A stretch of DNA of 64,000 nucleotides from Pelagibius sp048268885 (GCA_048268885.1 JBLWUP010000011.1:73769-137768); one strand, 5' to 3'. Numbered from the stretch's first letter, positions 24,674 to 34,810 are shown. Notes: generated from the sequence alone by a model not told the origin. Numbers and translations are program-made.

Positions 24674-25213
24674 TCAGTCGACGTGCTCTTCCAGCACTTC
24701 CTCGGCCAGGTCGTGGACCTGTTTTTCTTTTTTCCAGTCGACGATGAGGTTCACCACCGCTTGGATCGCGATCAGCGTGATGGTCAGCAGCACCAGCGGC
24801 TTCATGGTGGCGGGGATCGGTGGATCCCAGGCGGTGCCGAAGGTCTCCCACCGCATCAGCTTGACGTAGGCCTCGTTGAAGCCGCCCCAGACGATAGCGG
24901 CGGCGAAGAGCACGATCAGCAGTGTGGAGATTGCGTCGAAGGCCCGCTGCCAGTTGCGCGGGACCATGTCGTAAAGAATGAAGATGCGGATATGGCCGCG
25001 CTGCTGCATGACGTAGAGGCCGGCCAGCAGATAGGCGATGCCGGCGGCCCACAGCGACATCTCGTTGACCCAGTAGGTCCCGCTCCCGAAGACGTAGCGC
25101 ATCACCACTTCGTAGAACATGATGACGACGATCAGGGCGACGAGAAACATCGCGACCCGGCTGATCGCGATGCTTATGCGATCCATCCAGCTTTCGGTAG
25201 GGTGTTCGACCAT
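24674..25213 (-). CDS. TRAP transporter small permease (DctQ family)
   Basis: 179 residues, four predicted helices (SRVAMFLVALIVVIMFYEVVM; MSLWAAGIAYLLAGLYVM; a third around LLIVLFAAAIVW; a fourth LVLLTITLIAIQAVVNLIV). The QQRGHIRIFILYDMVP motif between helices 2 and 3 is the DctQ signature. A charged C-terminal tail follows (KKEKQVHDLAEEVLEEHVD). Middle gene of the second TRAP operon. Confidence 0.9.
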   Translation of the reverse strand: MVEHPTESWMDRISIAISRVAMFLVALIVVIMFYEVVMRYVFGSGTYWVNEMSLWAAGIAYLLAGLYVMQQRGHIRIFILYDMVPRNWQRAFDAISTLLIVLFAAAIVWGGFNEAYVKLMRWETFGTAWDPPIPATMKPLVLLTITLIAIQAVVNLIVDWKKEKQVHDLAEEVLEEHVD

Positions 25214-25288
25214 CGGCGGTCCCCTGAAGGCTCGAGTGCCTGCGGCGAGGCGTGGAATCGCCCCAGCATAGCACAGCCCGTCGCAAGA

Positions 25289-25322
25289 GCGGGCCCCGCA
25301 GGATGTCGACCTGGGGGCCCGC
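25289..25322 (-). other. Hairpin between DctP and DctQ genes
   Basis: GCGGGCCCC (25289-25297) pairs with GGGGCCCGC (25314-25322) around a 16-nt loop, within a 132-bp gap. There is no T tract, so it is more likely an mRNA-stabilising or partial-attenuation hairpin that lets the binding protein be made in excess, as is common in TRAP and ABC operons. Confidence 0.55.
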
Positions 25323-25345
25323 CTTGTCGTTTCACAGGCCAGTGA

Positions 25346-26362
25346 TTACTTCACCAGGCCGAGGGTTTTCAAGAAAGCGGTGTGGCTGTCGACCAGCGCA
25401 CGGGCTTCCGGGGTCTTCTCGGCCCAGCCCTGCCAGGCGGACTGCGCCGCTTGGCGGAAGGCCGCGCGGTCCTCGGCGGACCAATCGTAGAGGGTGACGC
25501 CCTTGTCCCGCAGCATGGCCGCGGCCTCGTTGTTCTTCACCTCGAAGGTGAGGGCCGTCTGGAAGGCCAGCTTCTGCATGGCGACGTCGACGATGCGCTG
25601 CAGGTCTTCCGGCAGCGCGTCCCAGGCATCCTTGCGGATGGCCAGGTGGTCCGACGGCATGGAGTGGAAGCCGGGATAGGTCGCATGCTCGACCAGGTCA
25701 TAGAGCCCCAGGCCGACGTTGTTGGCGAGGCCGGAGGCGTCGGCGCCGTCGATGATGCCGGTCTCGAGCGCGGTGAAGATCTCGGTGAAGTCCATGACCA
25801 CCGGCGAGGCGCCCAGATTGGCGAAAATCTCGGTTTCCAGGCCCGGCGGGGAGCGGAATTTCCAGTCCTTCAGGTCTTCCGGGCCGCGGAGCGGCTTGGA
25901 GGAGGACATGGATTCCTGGCCGTAGATCCACCAGCCGATGAGCTGCATGTTGTACTCGTTGTACAGCTTGTTGGCCGCATCCTCGCCGCCGCCGTAGTAG
26001 AACCAGGCGTACTGCTGCCAGGGCGTGTCGTAGCCGCCCATGATGTCGCCGACGAACTGGAAGGCGGGGTTCTTGCCGGTCTGATAGGCGCCACCGGTCA
26101 TGTCGCCGTCCAGGATGCCGCTGGCCGCCGCGTCGAAGGTCTCGACCGACTTCACCACGGAGGAGGAAAAGAACATCTCGATGTCGAGGCGGCCGCCCGA
26201 CATGGTCTCCACGTCGTCGACGAACTGTTGGGCCAGCTTGCCGGAAGTGGTCTCCGGTGCGTAGTGAGTCTGAATGCGCAGCGTGTAGTCCGCTGCGAAG
26301 GCCGACGAAAGGCCAAGCACAGAGGTCGCCGCCGCCACGGCGGCGATTTTGAATACCTTCAT
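25346..26362 (-). CDS. TRAP transporter substrate-binding protein (DctP family)
   Basis: 338 residues with a cleavable Sec signal (KVFKIAAVAAATSVLGLSSA-FA). The binding-protein fold has RIQTHYAPETTSGKLAQQFV at the start of the mature part, the conserved ligand Arg in LKDWKFRSPPGLETEI, and FTALETGIIDGADASG. This variant resembles the TAXI-unrelated DctP subgroup that binds organic or keto acids. ATG 26362 is preceded by GGGAGGAA; the longer frame upstream is not credible as a leader. First gene of the operon. Confidence 0.9.
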   Translation of the reverse strand: MKVFKIAAVAAATSVLGLSSAFAADYTLRIQTHYAPETTSGKLAQQFVDDVETMSGGRLDIEMFFSSSVVKSVETFDAAASGILDGDMTGGAYQTGKNPAFQFVGDIMGGYDTPWQQYAWFYYGGGEDAANKLYNEYNMQLIGWWIYGQESMSSSKPLRGPEDLKDWKFRSPPGLETEIFANLGASPVVMDFTEIFTALETGIIDGADASGLANNVGLGLYDLVEHATYPGFHSMPSDHLAIRKDAWDALPEDLQRIVDVAMQKLAFQTALTFEVKNNEAAAMLRDKGVTLYDWSAEDRAAFRQAAQSAWQGWAEKTPEARALVDSHTAFLKTLGLVK

Positions 26363-26482
26363 TAGTTCCTCCCAGTTCTTTTGCTTCTTGCGCGCTACAT
26401 CGCCGCGCGGGCTTCGGCACGATTCCCCCGTGCCTTCAAGGAAGGAGCCTAAGCCAATCGGGAAGCAACGACAATACGAACT

Positions 26483-26496
26483 TGGTATCGCTACCA
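26483..26496. promoter_or_regulatory. GntR-type operator-like palindrome upstream of the TRAP operon
   Basis: TGGTATCGCTACCA is an imperfect palindrome (TGGTA and TACCA around TCGC), the pattern typical of GntR/FadR-subfamily operators. It is 120 bp before the DctP start codon. No GntR gene is in the window. The remainder of the 417-bp gap 26363-26779 holds no recognisable gene. Confidence 0.45.
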
Positions 26497-26779
26497 TCTA
26501 AGCCGTTCAAGGCCTGCGGCGCTCCCTTGCCGGGGGGTGCATAAGCGGACTGCTGAAGCCGCGTCGGGCGGTCTGCGGTGCGGCGTCGGACCACCTGGGC
26601 GCGCGCCGGTGAGGCGCAGTCGATTCTCCTCTGGAGCCCTCCGCCGAAGCATGATAGGAACTGCGGATGAATATGATTCGCAATCGCAATAAGGACGGAT
26701 TATTGCTCCTGCCGAATGGCGAAAGCCGAGGAAGACGCGAGATAAGCGCGGAAAACTGCGAATTTTGAGGAGAGTCTAC

Positions 26780-27250
26780 GTGACCATCTCAGCCTGGCGG
26801 CGATCGGCCCGGGCAATCCTGGCGCTGCTGGGGGCCGGCTTCGCGAGTGCCCCGGTGCAGGCCGATCCCGCGGTCGACCCGGCGGCCGGTCCGGTGGCCG
26901 AAAGGGCCGTCGCCATCGAACTGAACAAGCTGGAGCCCAACGGCGAAGCCTGCCGGGCCTACCTGGTGCTGAAGAACGGCAGTGAGGTGGCCTTCCGGTC
27001 CCTGAAGCTCGACCTGGTCATGTTCGACAGCGCCGGCGTGGTGGCCAAGCGGCTGGCGGTGCAGGCCGCGCCGCTGCCCTCCGGCAAGACCAGCCTCAAG
27101 GTCTTCGACATCACCGGGCATGACTGCGGCGGCATCGGCTCGATCCTGCTGAACGATGTCCTGGCCTGCGAACCGGCGGCGGAGGCGGAGGGCGACTGCC
27201 TGGGGCTGATCGCCGCCTCGGCGCGCGGGCCGGTCCCCTTCATCAAGTGA
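26780..27250 (+). CDS. Secreted protein of unknown function preceding ExbB
   Basis: 156 residues with a signal peptide (ARAILALLGAGFASAPVQA). The mature part (VAIELNKLEPNGEACRAYLVLKN ... FRSLKLDLVMFDSAGVVAKR ... CGGIGSILLNDVLACEP) looks like a beta-sandwich with conserved cysteines; I know similar proteins only as hypothetical secreted proteins that precede ExbB/ExbD/TonB genes in alphaproteobacteria. GTG 26780 has GAGGAG seven bases upstream. It is 58 bp before ExbB and probably in the same operon. Confidence 0.7.
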   Translation: MTISAWRRSARAILALLGAGFASAPVQADPAVDPAAGPVAERAVAIELNKLEPNGEACRAYLVLKNGSEVAFRSLKLDLVMFDSAGVVAKRLAVQAAPLPSGKTSLKVFDITGHDCGGIGSILLNDVLACEPAAEAEGDCLGLIAASARGPVPFIK

Positions 27251-27308
27251 ACTGTTCTCCGGCCGGCGGCCCGGCGCCCGGCGGAGTTGGATAAAGAGTT
27301 TTGGTGCC

Positions 27309-28112
27309 ATGAACGATACCCTGGAATCCACCGCGGAAGCGCCCGACGGCGCCCTGGCCGCCGCGCCCGAGGTCGCGCCCGACGCGGCGCCCGACGCGGT
27401 TCTGGCCGCCGTGCCGGGGCCGGAGCCGGTGACGCTGCTGGCCCGGCTGGCGGAGTTCCTCGACGCCGGCGGCCCGGTGGTACTGATCCTGCTGGCCTGC
27501 TCCGTGGTGGCGCTGGCCATCATCCTGATGAAGCTCTGGCAGTTCCATGCCGCGCGCCTGGGTGACCGGCGTGACGCGCGTCAGGCCGTGGCGCTGCTGC
27601 GCCAGGGCCGCACGGCGGAGGCCCTCGGCCTGCTGGCCGGCCGGCGCGATCCGCTGGCGCAGGTGCTGGCCCGCGCGATCCACGGCCGCCAGCGGCGCGA
27701 CCTGCCGGAAGCCGTGGTGCGCGAAGAGGTGCTGCGCAGCGGCAACGAAGTCATCGAGGGGCTGCGCTCGCACCTCCCCGCTTTGGAGGTGATCGGCGGG
27801 GTCGCCCCGCTGCTCGGGCTGTTCGGCACGGTGCTCGGCATGATCGAAGCCTTTCGCCAGTTGGCCAAGGCGGGCAACCAGGTGAACCCCGCCATTCTCT
27901 CCGGCGGCATCTGGGAGGCGCTGCTCACCACCGCCGTCGGCCTAGCCGTCGCCATCCCGGTGGTGGTCCTCTACAACTGGTTCGAGCGGCGGGTCGAACG
28001 CACCGCCCACGAAATGGAGAACCTGGTCACCCAGCTCTTCACCCAGGACCTTTCGCTCCGGCCGGAAGAAAGTCATGACAGCGCAAGTCTCCGCCTCGCC
28101 GCCGCCGATTGA
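27309..28112 (+). CDS. exbB: ExbB/TolQ-type proton channel protein
   Basis: 267 residues. An Ala/Pro-rich N-terminal tail (to about residue 38) precedes TM1 (VVLILLACSVVALAIILMKLW), a cytoplasmic domain, and the diagnostic VAPLLGLFGTVLGMIEAF ... AILSGGIWEALLTTAVGLAVAIPVVVLYN helices. With ExbD it forms the inner-membrane proton-driven motor that energises TonB. Its stop overlaps the start of exbD by 38 bp. Whether the operon is a TonB or Tol system is decided by the TonB gene at the end. Confidence 0.92.
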   Translation: MNDTLESTAEAPDGALAAAPEVAPDAAPDAVLAAVPGPEPVTLLARLAEFLDAGGPVVLILLACSVVALAIILMKLWQFHAARLGDRRDARQAVALLRQGRTAEALGLLAGRRDPLAQVLARAIHGRQRRDLPEAVVREEVLRSGNEVIEGLRSHLPALEVIGGVAPLLGLFGTVLGMIEAFRQLAKAGNQVNPAILSGGIWEALLTTAVGLAVAIPVVVLYNWFERRVERTAHEMENLVTQLFTQDLSLRPEESHDSASLRLAAAD

Positions 28113-28536
28113 CGCGGCGCGCCGGGGCGCAGGCGGCCAGCGTATGGGTGGGGGGCCGCGCCGTCGCGCGCGCATCGGGCTGACGCCGCTGATCGACGTC
28201 GTCTTCATCCTGCTCGTCTTCTTCATGCTGGCCTCCAGCTTCCTGGACGAGCGGGCGATTGAGGTCGACGCCCCGGCGGCCAGGCTCGGCGGCAGCTCCA
28301 TGGAAGGCGCCCTGCTCGTGGAACTGCGGCCCGAGGGACTGCGGCTCGCCGGGCGCCGGGTCACCGAGGCGCAGCTCATGGCGCAGCTCGCCGAGCACGC
28401 CGCGCGCAACGCGAACCAGCGGGTGCTGATCAAGCCGGCCAAGGGCATTTCCCTGCAGCGCGCCGTGGCCCTGCTCGACGGGGTGCTGGCGGCCGGGCTG
28501 ACCCAGGTCTCCTTCGCCCGCGGCCCGGCGGGATGA
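28075..28536 (+). CDS. exbD: ExbD/TolR-type motor protein, first copy
   Basis: 153 residues. A basic cytoplasmic tail (RRRARIGL), the transmembrane helix TPLIDVVFILLVFFMLASSF with the proton-path Asp (IDVVF), and a periplasmic domain (GRRVTEAQLMAQLAEHAARN ... VLIKPAKGISLQRAVALLDG). It overlaps exbB by 38 bp and its stop overlaps the next gene by 4 bp, so translation is probably coupled. Confidence 0.92.
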   Translation: MTAQVSASPPPIDAARRGAGGQRMGGGPRRRARIGLTPLIDVVFILLVFFMLASSFLDERAIEVDAPAARLGGSSMEGALLVELRPEGLRLAGRRVTEAQLMAQLAEHAARNANQRVLIKPAKGISLQRAVALLDGVLAAGLTQVSFARGPAG

Positions 28537-29060
28537 GGGCGGGCGCCATGCGATTGCACCGCCGGGCCCGCAAGGCCGACAGCGAGGAGCGCATCCTGCC
28601 GCTCATCAACGTCGTCTTTCTGCTGCTGATCTTCTTCATGCTGGCGGGCCACCTGGCGCAGACCGATCTCTTCAAGGTGGCGCCGCCGGTCTCCGAGGGC
28701 GCCGGTGAGGGGGCGGGCGCCGGGGCGGAGGGGGCGGCCGCCGAGTCGGAAGAGGCGCAGGAGATCGTCCTGCTGCTGGCCGCCGATGGCCGCCTTGCCC
28801 TCAACGGCAGCTACGTCGAACCGGCGGACCTGAAGGCGGCGGTTGCCGCCCGCCTGGCGGCGCAGCCCGGCCTGCCGGTCACCCTGAAGGCCGATGGCGC
28901 GGCGGAAGCGCTGGACGTGGTCGCCGTGATGGAAAGCCTGCGGGACGCCGGCGTGGGCGACCTGCAGCTCCTGGCCCAGCCACCCCAGGCCCAGCCGCGC
29001 CTGTCCCAACCACCCCTGTCCCAACCTCCTGGGTCCCAATCCGGGGAGGTGATGCCGTGA
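28533..29060 (+). CDS. Second ExbD-like protein
   Basis: 175 residues. A basic N-terminus, then ILPLINVVFLLLIFFMLAGHL: the position that is the proton-path Asp in the first copy is Asn here (INVVF), suggesting a structural or non-conducting role in a mixed ExbD dimer. The periplasmic domain ends in a Pro/Gln/Ser-rich tail built from imperfect repeats (SQPPLSQPPGSQ) that abuts the stop. ATGA overlap with exbD; GTGA overlap with tonB. Confidence 0.88.
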   Translation: MRAGAMRLHRRARKADSEERILPLINVVFLLLIFFMLAGHLAQTDLFKVAPPVSEGAGEGAGAGAEGAAAESEEAQEIVLLLAADGRLALNGSYVEPADLKAAVAARLAAQPGLPVTLKADGAAEALDVVAVMESLRDAGVGDLQLLAQPPQAQPRLSQPPLSQPPGSQSGEVMP

Positions 29061-30262
29061 CCCGCCCCGGATTCTCCCCCAAGGCGCACCACTGGAGTCT
29101 CGCCATCATTGCCGCCCTGCTCTTGCATGCGGGCTTGGCGGTGACGATGTTCCGGCCGGGCGAATCGGGCGCGGCGGCCACCGGGCACGGCGGCATCCAG
29201 GTGGGGCTCGGTCCGGCCGGCGGGGCGTCGGGGGCCGCCAGCGAGGTGATGCCCGAAGAGGCGCCGGGGGTGGCAGAGCCGCTGCCCGACGCCACGGCCG
29301 CCTTGCCGCCGGAAGTGGAGGCGCCGCCGCCGGAAACGGTGGAGGAAGCCGTCGCCGCGCCCCCGCCTGCTGCCGAGGAGCCGCCTGCCGAGGTGTTCCC
29401 TGCCGAGGTGCCGCCGGCGGCGGTGCAGCCGGAAATCGCGCCGGCGGCGGCGCCGGCCGAGACGCCGCTTTATGCGCCCGTCGAGCAGGTCGAGGTGGAG
29501 ACGCCGCCGGCGCCCGTCGCCGAAGCGATGACGGAAGCAACGCCGCTGGAGGAGGTGCCGGCCGAAGATGTCTCGGCCGAAGAAGTTCCAGCCGAGGAGA
29601 TCCTTCCGGAGGTCGAGATGGCCGAGGCCGTGGTGCCGCCGGAGGAGACGGTGGCGCAGGCGGCCATGAAGACTCCCCCCAAACCCCTGGCAAAGCCGCG
29701 CCCGCAGATCGAGAGCCGCCCGCCGGAACCCGAGGTCGTGGAGCGGGCCGAGCCGGCGCCCCAGGCGACCCAGTCTCCGGTGACCCAGTCCCCGGTGACC
29801 CAGTCCGCGGTGACCCAGACCGCGGCGGTCGAGGCTACCGCCGCCAGCACCGCCAATCCCACCAAGGGCAAACCCGCTGCCGAGGCGCTGAACGGCACCC
29901 GGGGCAAGGCCGGGATCGGCAGCGCGGCGAGTTCCGGGACGGCGCGCAGCACCAGCAGCGGCGGCGCGCCCGGCGCCTACGTCGACTACAAGGCCGTCCT
30001 GAAGGCCTGGCTGGTGAAGCACAAGGAATATCCGCGGCGCGCGCGCCTGCGGCGCCAGGAAGGCGAGGCCTATCTCTACATCGCGGTCGACGGCGCCGGT
30101 CGGCTGCTCGACTACCGCATCGACAAGAGCACGGGCTACAAGCTGCTCGATCAGGAGATCTCGGCCATGATCGAGCGCGCCAAGCCGCTGCCCACCGCGC
30201 CGGCCGGCATGGAAGCGGCGCAGTTCGAGTTCAGGTTCCTGGTCGACTTCGGTCTGCGGTGA
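29057..30262 (+). CDS. tonB: TonB energy transducer
   Basis: 401 residues. One N-terminal membrane helix (LAIIAALLLHAGLAVTMF, with the His of the TonB SHxxH-type region). A long Pro/Glu/Ala-rich periplasm-spanning segment (about 60-280) includes TQSPVTQSPVTQS repeats. The C-terminal TonB domain (VKHKEYPRRARLRRQEGEAYLYIAVDG ... FEFRFLVDFGL) is complete. It passes proton-motive energy to outer-membrane receptors for iron chelators or vitamins. The GTG start overlaps the previous gene by 4 bp. No TonB-dependent receptor is in the window. Confidence 0.92.
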   Translation: MTRPGFSPKAHHWSLAIIAALLLHAGLAVTMFRPGESGAAATGHGGIQVGLGPAGGASGAASEVMPEEAPGVAEPLPDATAALPPEVEAPPPETVEEAVAAPPPAAEEPPAEVFPAEVPPAAVQPEIAPAAAPAETPLYAPVEQVEVETPPAPVAEAMTEATPLEEVPAEDVSAEEVPAEEILPEVEMAEAVVPPEETVAQAAMKTPPKPLAKPRPQIESRPPEPEVVERAEPAPQATQSPVTQSPVTQSAVTQTAAVEATAASTANPTKGKPAAEALNGTRGKAGIGSAASSGTARSTSSGGAPGAYVDYKAVLKAWLVKHKEYPRRARLRRQEGEAYLYIAVDGAGRLLDYRIDKSTGYKLLDQEISAMIERAKPLPTAPAGMEAAQFEFRFLVDFGLR

Positions 30263-30298
30263 GGACGGCCGCGCGAAGGTGGGCCCCGCTTGGGGCGG

Positions 30299-31903
<1,605 letters not shown>

Positions 31904-32306
31904 GTAAGGCCCAAACCCCTGGCGTTCGTCGGCGGCGTCTTCGCCCGGCTGCAGGGCCGGCGGAGACGCTCGATTGATAGCCGTTCGCGGCAAGTCGCGG
32001 AGGCGGGGCTAGGTGCCAATGGATTGAATTTAGTTGGCTTTTGATATTCAGCCGCCGCCGGTGAATATCGGGTCATTTGCCTGTTCCGGGCCTTGCGAGT
32101 CAAGCGCGCAAAGGCATCGGATTCCGCCCCTCATCCAAGAGCCTTTGATTCCCGCGGTCCGCCGGGTCATCCAGCTGTCATTTTTTCGTCGCTTCAGCGT
32201 CACCCGAGGGGAGTAAGAGACCGGATTCACGGGGGACGCCGTGTGGCGGTCGCGGGAGGTTCCCCGGCGGGCTCTCCGGGACAGGCGTAAGCGACGGTTG
32301 TGAGGT
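31904..32306. other. Divergent intergenic region with 8-bp inverted repeat
   Basis: This 403-bp gap has no gene. GATATTCA (32043-32050) and TGAATATC (32062-32069) form a perfect inverted repeat with an 11-bp GC-rich spacer in an A/T-rich setting, a plausible operator for one of the divergent genes. GAGG at 32302-32305 is the ribosome site of the acyltransferase. Confidence 0.5.
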
Positions 32307-33191
32307 ATGGTTATGCGCTTCCTAAGGCCCACCGCGGATTTCACCTACGCAGCGCCCGAAGACGCTGCCTGGCGCCGCCGCCTGATCCACGGCATAGAGC
32401 AACTCACCGGCAAGCCGCGGCTGTGGCGGCTTTACGCCGACTACTGCGCGGGCCCCGTGTCGCAGGACTTCTTCGCCGAATCGGTGGAGCGTCTGGCGCT
32501 GAGCGTCGACATCGACCACCGCGAGCTGGCGCGCATTCCCCGCGAAGGCCCGCTGGTGGTGGTGGCCAACCATCCCTTCGGCGTGGTCGACGGCCTGGTG
32601 CTCGGCTACCTGCTGTCGCGGGTGCGTCCGGACTTTCGCATCCTCGTGAACTCGGTGCTCTACCGCCTGCCGGAGCTGCAGCCTTTCCTGCTGCCCATCG
32701 ACTTCGCCGAGACGCGCGAAGCCCGGGCCACCAACATCGCCACCCGCCGGCGGGCGCTCGACGACCTGCTGGACGGCCGCGCCGTCGCCATCTTTCCCGG
32801 CGGCACGGTGTCGACGGCCGCCACGCCGCTGGGCCGCGCCGTCGATCCGGCGTGGAAGCCCTTCGTCGGCCGCCTGGTGCAGGAAGGCCGCGCCAGCGTG
32901 GTACCGGTCTTCTTCGAAGGTCAGAACAGCCGCGTCTTCCAGCTGGCGAGCCAGCTCTCCATGACGCTGCGCCTCTCGCTGCTGTTCCGCGAGGTGGTGA
33001 ACAAGATGGGCGGTGAGGTGAAGCTGCGCATCGGCGCGCCGCTGAGCCATGCCCAGCTCGCGCATTTCGAGGACCGGCGCGCGCTGACCGACCATCTGCG
33101 CCATCTCACCTACGCGCCGCAGCGCGCCGAGGTGACGGCCTTCGCACCTCCTTTCGAACCGCCGCTGGGACCGGTCTTCGAGCTGCAATGA
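32307..33191 (+). CDS. Lysophospholipid acyltransferase-family protein
   Basis: 294 residues. PlsC-type glycerolipid acyltransferase fold with the catalytic HxxxxxD variant NHPFGVVDG (His and Asp), a substrate-contact EGXXS-like FPGGTVSTAATPLG, and a VVPVFFEGQNS block. The HPFGxxDG form is typical of hemolysin-like/ornithine-lipid acyltransferases rather than PlsC itself. No partner (OlsB) is adjacent, so the lipid product is open. Start at ATG 32307; ATG 32313 is equally possible. Confidence 0.82.
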   Translation: MVMRFLRPTADFTYAAPEDAAWRRRLIHGIEQLTGKPRLWRLYADYCAGPVSQDFFAESVERLALSVDIDHRELARIPREGPLVVVANHPFGVVDGLVLGYLLSRVRPDFRILVNSVLYRLPELQPFLLPIDFAETREARATNIATRRRALDDLLDGRAVAIFPGGTVSTAATPLGRAVDPAWKPFVGRLVQEGRASVVPVFFEGQNSRVFQLASQLSMTLRLSLLFREVVNKMGGEVKLRIGAPLSHAQLAHFEDRRALTDHLRHLTYAPQRAEVTAFAPPFEPPLGPVFELQ

Positions 33192-33247
33192 GCGTGAAGC
33201 GGCCATGGCGACTTGTATGAGACTTCGCGCCGCGGCGCCCCAGGCCC

Positions 33248-33276
33248 TTGACTCATTCAGCCGATGCGATCATAAC
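33248..33276 (+). promoter_or_regulatory. Promoter of a small transcription unit
   Basis: TTGACT (33248-33253), exactly 17 bp, then CATAAC (33271-33276). It lies 57 bp after the acyltransferase stop and 65 bp before a 42-codon reading frame that ends just before a terminator. Confidence 0.5.
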
Positions 33277-33341
33277 CGCAGCGAAATTCGCGGTGCTTCT
33301 TTGCCGCAATCCCGACCAACCCTGTGAACGCCAACGAGCGA

Positions 33342-33470
33342 ATGAGTAACATGAAAACGGTCTGCCACATTACGCAGAGGAACCTGCCAGACGCCGGCGC
33401 TTTTTATGCGCTGCGCGAAGGTGCGTTCAATCTGCCCTGCTTGGGAGTGGGCCGTCCGGTCATGCTGTAG
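33342..33470 (+). CDS. Putative 42-residue small protein
   Basis: ATG 33342 to TAG 33468-33470 encodes 42 residues (begins MSNMKTVCHITQRN, ends GVGRPVML). I recognise no family. It has two Cys residues and no membrane helix. Support for expression is positional: a sigma70-like promoter lies 65 bp upstream and a strong terminator begins 26 bp after the stop. The ribosome site is weak. It could instead be part of a non-coding RNA or an attenuator leader for the RNA ligase gene that follows. Confidence 0.35.
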   Translation: MSNMKTVCHITQRNLPDAGAFYALREGAFNLPCLGVGRPVML

Positions 33471-33496
33471 CCGCAGCATCACAGCCGAAGTCGACG

Positions 33497-33532
33497 AACC
33501 CTCCCGCAGCCTCGCGCCGGGAGGGTTTTTCT
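33497..33532 (+). terminator. Strong intrinsic terminator
   Basis: AACCCTCCCG (33497-33506) pairs with CGGGAGGGTT (33518-33527), 11-nt loop, followed by TTTTT. It ends the small unit 33248-33470 and lies only about 65 bp before rtcB, so it could also attenuate rtcB. Confidence 0.88.
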
Positions 33533-33595
33533 TTGCCTGCAAGTCCCCGGATCGAGAAGACGCAAAACCAACCGCCGAAAATAAGGAGCAAGATC

Positions 33596-34810
33596 ATGGC
33601 GGAGTACGAGACTTTCGAGACGGGCGGGGCCCCGGTAAAGGCCTGGGTCAAGGGTGTTCCGGTGGAGGCCTCCGCACGTCTCCAGCTGGAGAACATCGCG
33701 CGTCTGCCGTTCATCCATTCCCACGTCGCGGCCATGCCCGACGTGCATCTGGGCAAGGGCGCGACGGTCGGCTCGGTGATCGCCACCAAGGGGGCCATCG
33801 TCCCCGCAGCGGTGGGCGTCGACATCGGCTGCGGCATGATGGCGATGCGCACCTCGCTGACGGCCGCGCAGCTGCCGGACAGCCTGGCGGCGCTGCGCTC
33901 GGACATCGAGCGGACGGTGCCGCACGGCGGCATCGGCGTGAAAGGCGGCTGGAAGGACGGCATCCCCGATGCCGTCGGCCGGCGCTTCACCGCCAGCGGC
34001 CTGGCCGAGCGTCTCGCGGCCGTCGAGGCCAAGCACGAGAAGATCGCGGGGGCGAACCACGTGGTTCATCTCGGCACCCTCGGCACCGGCAACCACTTCA
34101 TCGAGGTCTGCCTCGATGAGGCGCAGCGAGTTTGGGTGATGCTGCACTCCGGCAGCCGGGGCATCGGCAACCGGATCGGCAGCTACTTCATCACCCAGGC
34201 GCGTGAGGCCCTGCTGCACCGTGAAGGCGCGGCCTCGGTGCCCGACCGCGACCTCGCCTGGTTCGAGGAGGGCGAAGAGCTCTTCGACGACTATGTCGAG
34301 GCCGTGCATTGGGCGCAGGACTTCGCGCGGGCCAACCGTGAGGTGATGATGGAGCGGATCCTCCGGGTCCTGCGCGATCACTTTCCGGCCTTCCGCGTCG
34401 AGAAGGAAGCCGTCAACTGCCACCACAACTACGTGGCGCGGGAACGGCACTTCAATGCGGACGTCTGGGTGACGCGCAAGGGCGCGGTGCGTGCCGGTGA
34501 GGGCGAGCTGGGGATCATCCCCGGCTCCATGGGCGCGCGCTCCTACATCGTGCGGGGCCTCGGGATGCCTGAGTCCTTCTGCTCCTGCTCGCATGGGGCG
34601 GGACGCACGATGAGCCGCTCGGAGGCCAAGCGCCGCTTCACCCTGGCCGACCACGCCGCCGCCACCGAGGGCGTCGAGTGCCGCAAGGACCAGGGCGTCA
34701 TCGACGAGACGCCTGCGGCCTACAAGGACATCGATGCCGTCATGGCCGCCCAGCGCGATCTGGTGGCGGTGGAGCACACCCTGAAGCAGGTGCTCTGCGT
34801 GAAGGGATAG
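33596..34810 (+). CDS. rtcB: RtcB RNA-splicing ligase
   Basis: 404 residues, full RtcB length. Metal and GMP-site motifs are all visible: DVHLGKGATVGSV, GVDIGCGMMA (Asp and Cys metal ligands), GTLGTGNHF, HSGSRGIGN, NCHHNY and the catalytic His of CSCSHGAGRTMSRSEAK. RtcB joins 2',3'-cyclic phosphate or 3'-phosphate RNA ends to 5'-OH ends using GTP and manganese, repairing cleaved tRNA or rRNA. ATG 33596 is preceded by AAGGAG. The following RlaP gene makes this an RNA repair cassette. The sigma54 regulator RtcR and cyclase RtcA are absent. Confidence 0.93.
   Translation: MAEYETFETGGAPVKAWVKGVPVEASARLQLENIARLPFIHSHVAAMPDVHLGKGATVGSVIATKGAIVPAAVGVDIGCGMMAMRTSLTAAQLPDSLAALRSDIERTVPHGGIGVKGGWKDGIPDAVGRRFTASGLAERLAAVEAKHEKIAGANHVVHLGTLGTGNHFIEVCLDEAQRVWVMLHSGSRGIGNRIGSYFITQAREALLHREGAASVPDRDLAWFEEGEELFDDYVEAVHWAQDFARANREVMMERILRVLRDHFPAFRVEKEAVNCHHNYVARERHFNADVWVTRKGAVRAGEGELGIIPGSMGARSYIVRGLGMPESFCSCSHGAGRTMSRSEAKRRFTLADHAAATEGVECRKDQGVIDETPAAYKDIDAVMAAQRDLVAVEHTLKQVLCVKG

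Noticed and set aside
33270..33542. 90-residue minus-strand frame across the small unit before rtcB
   Set aside because: It would run through the terminator stem, has no ribosome site and no recognisable pattern.
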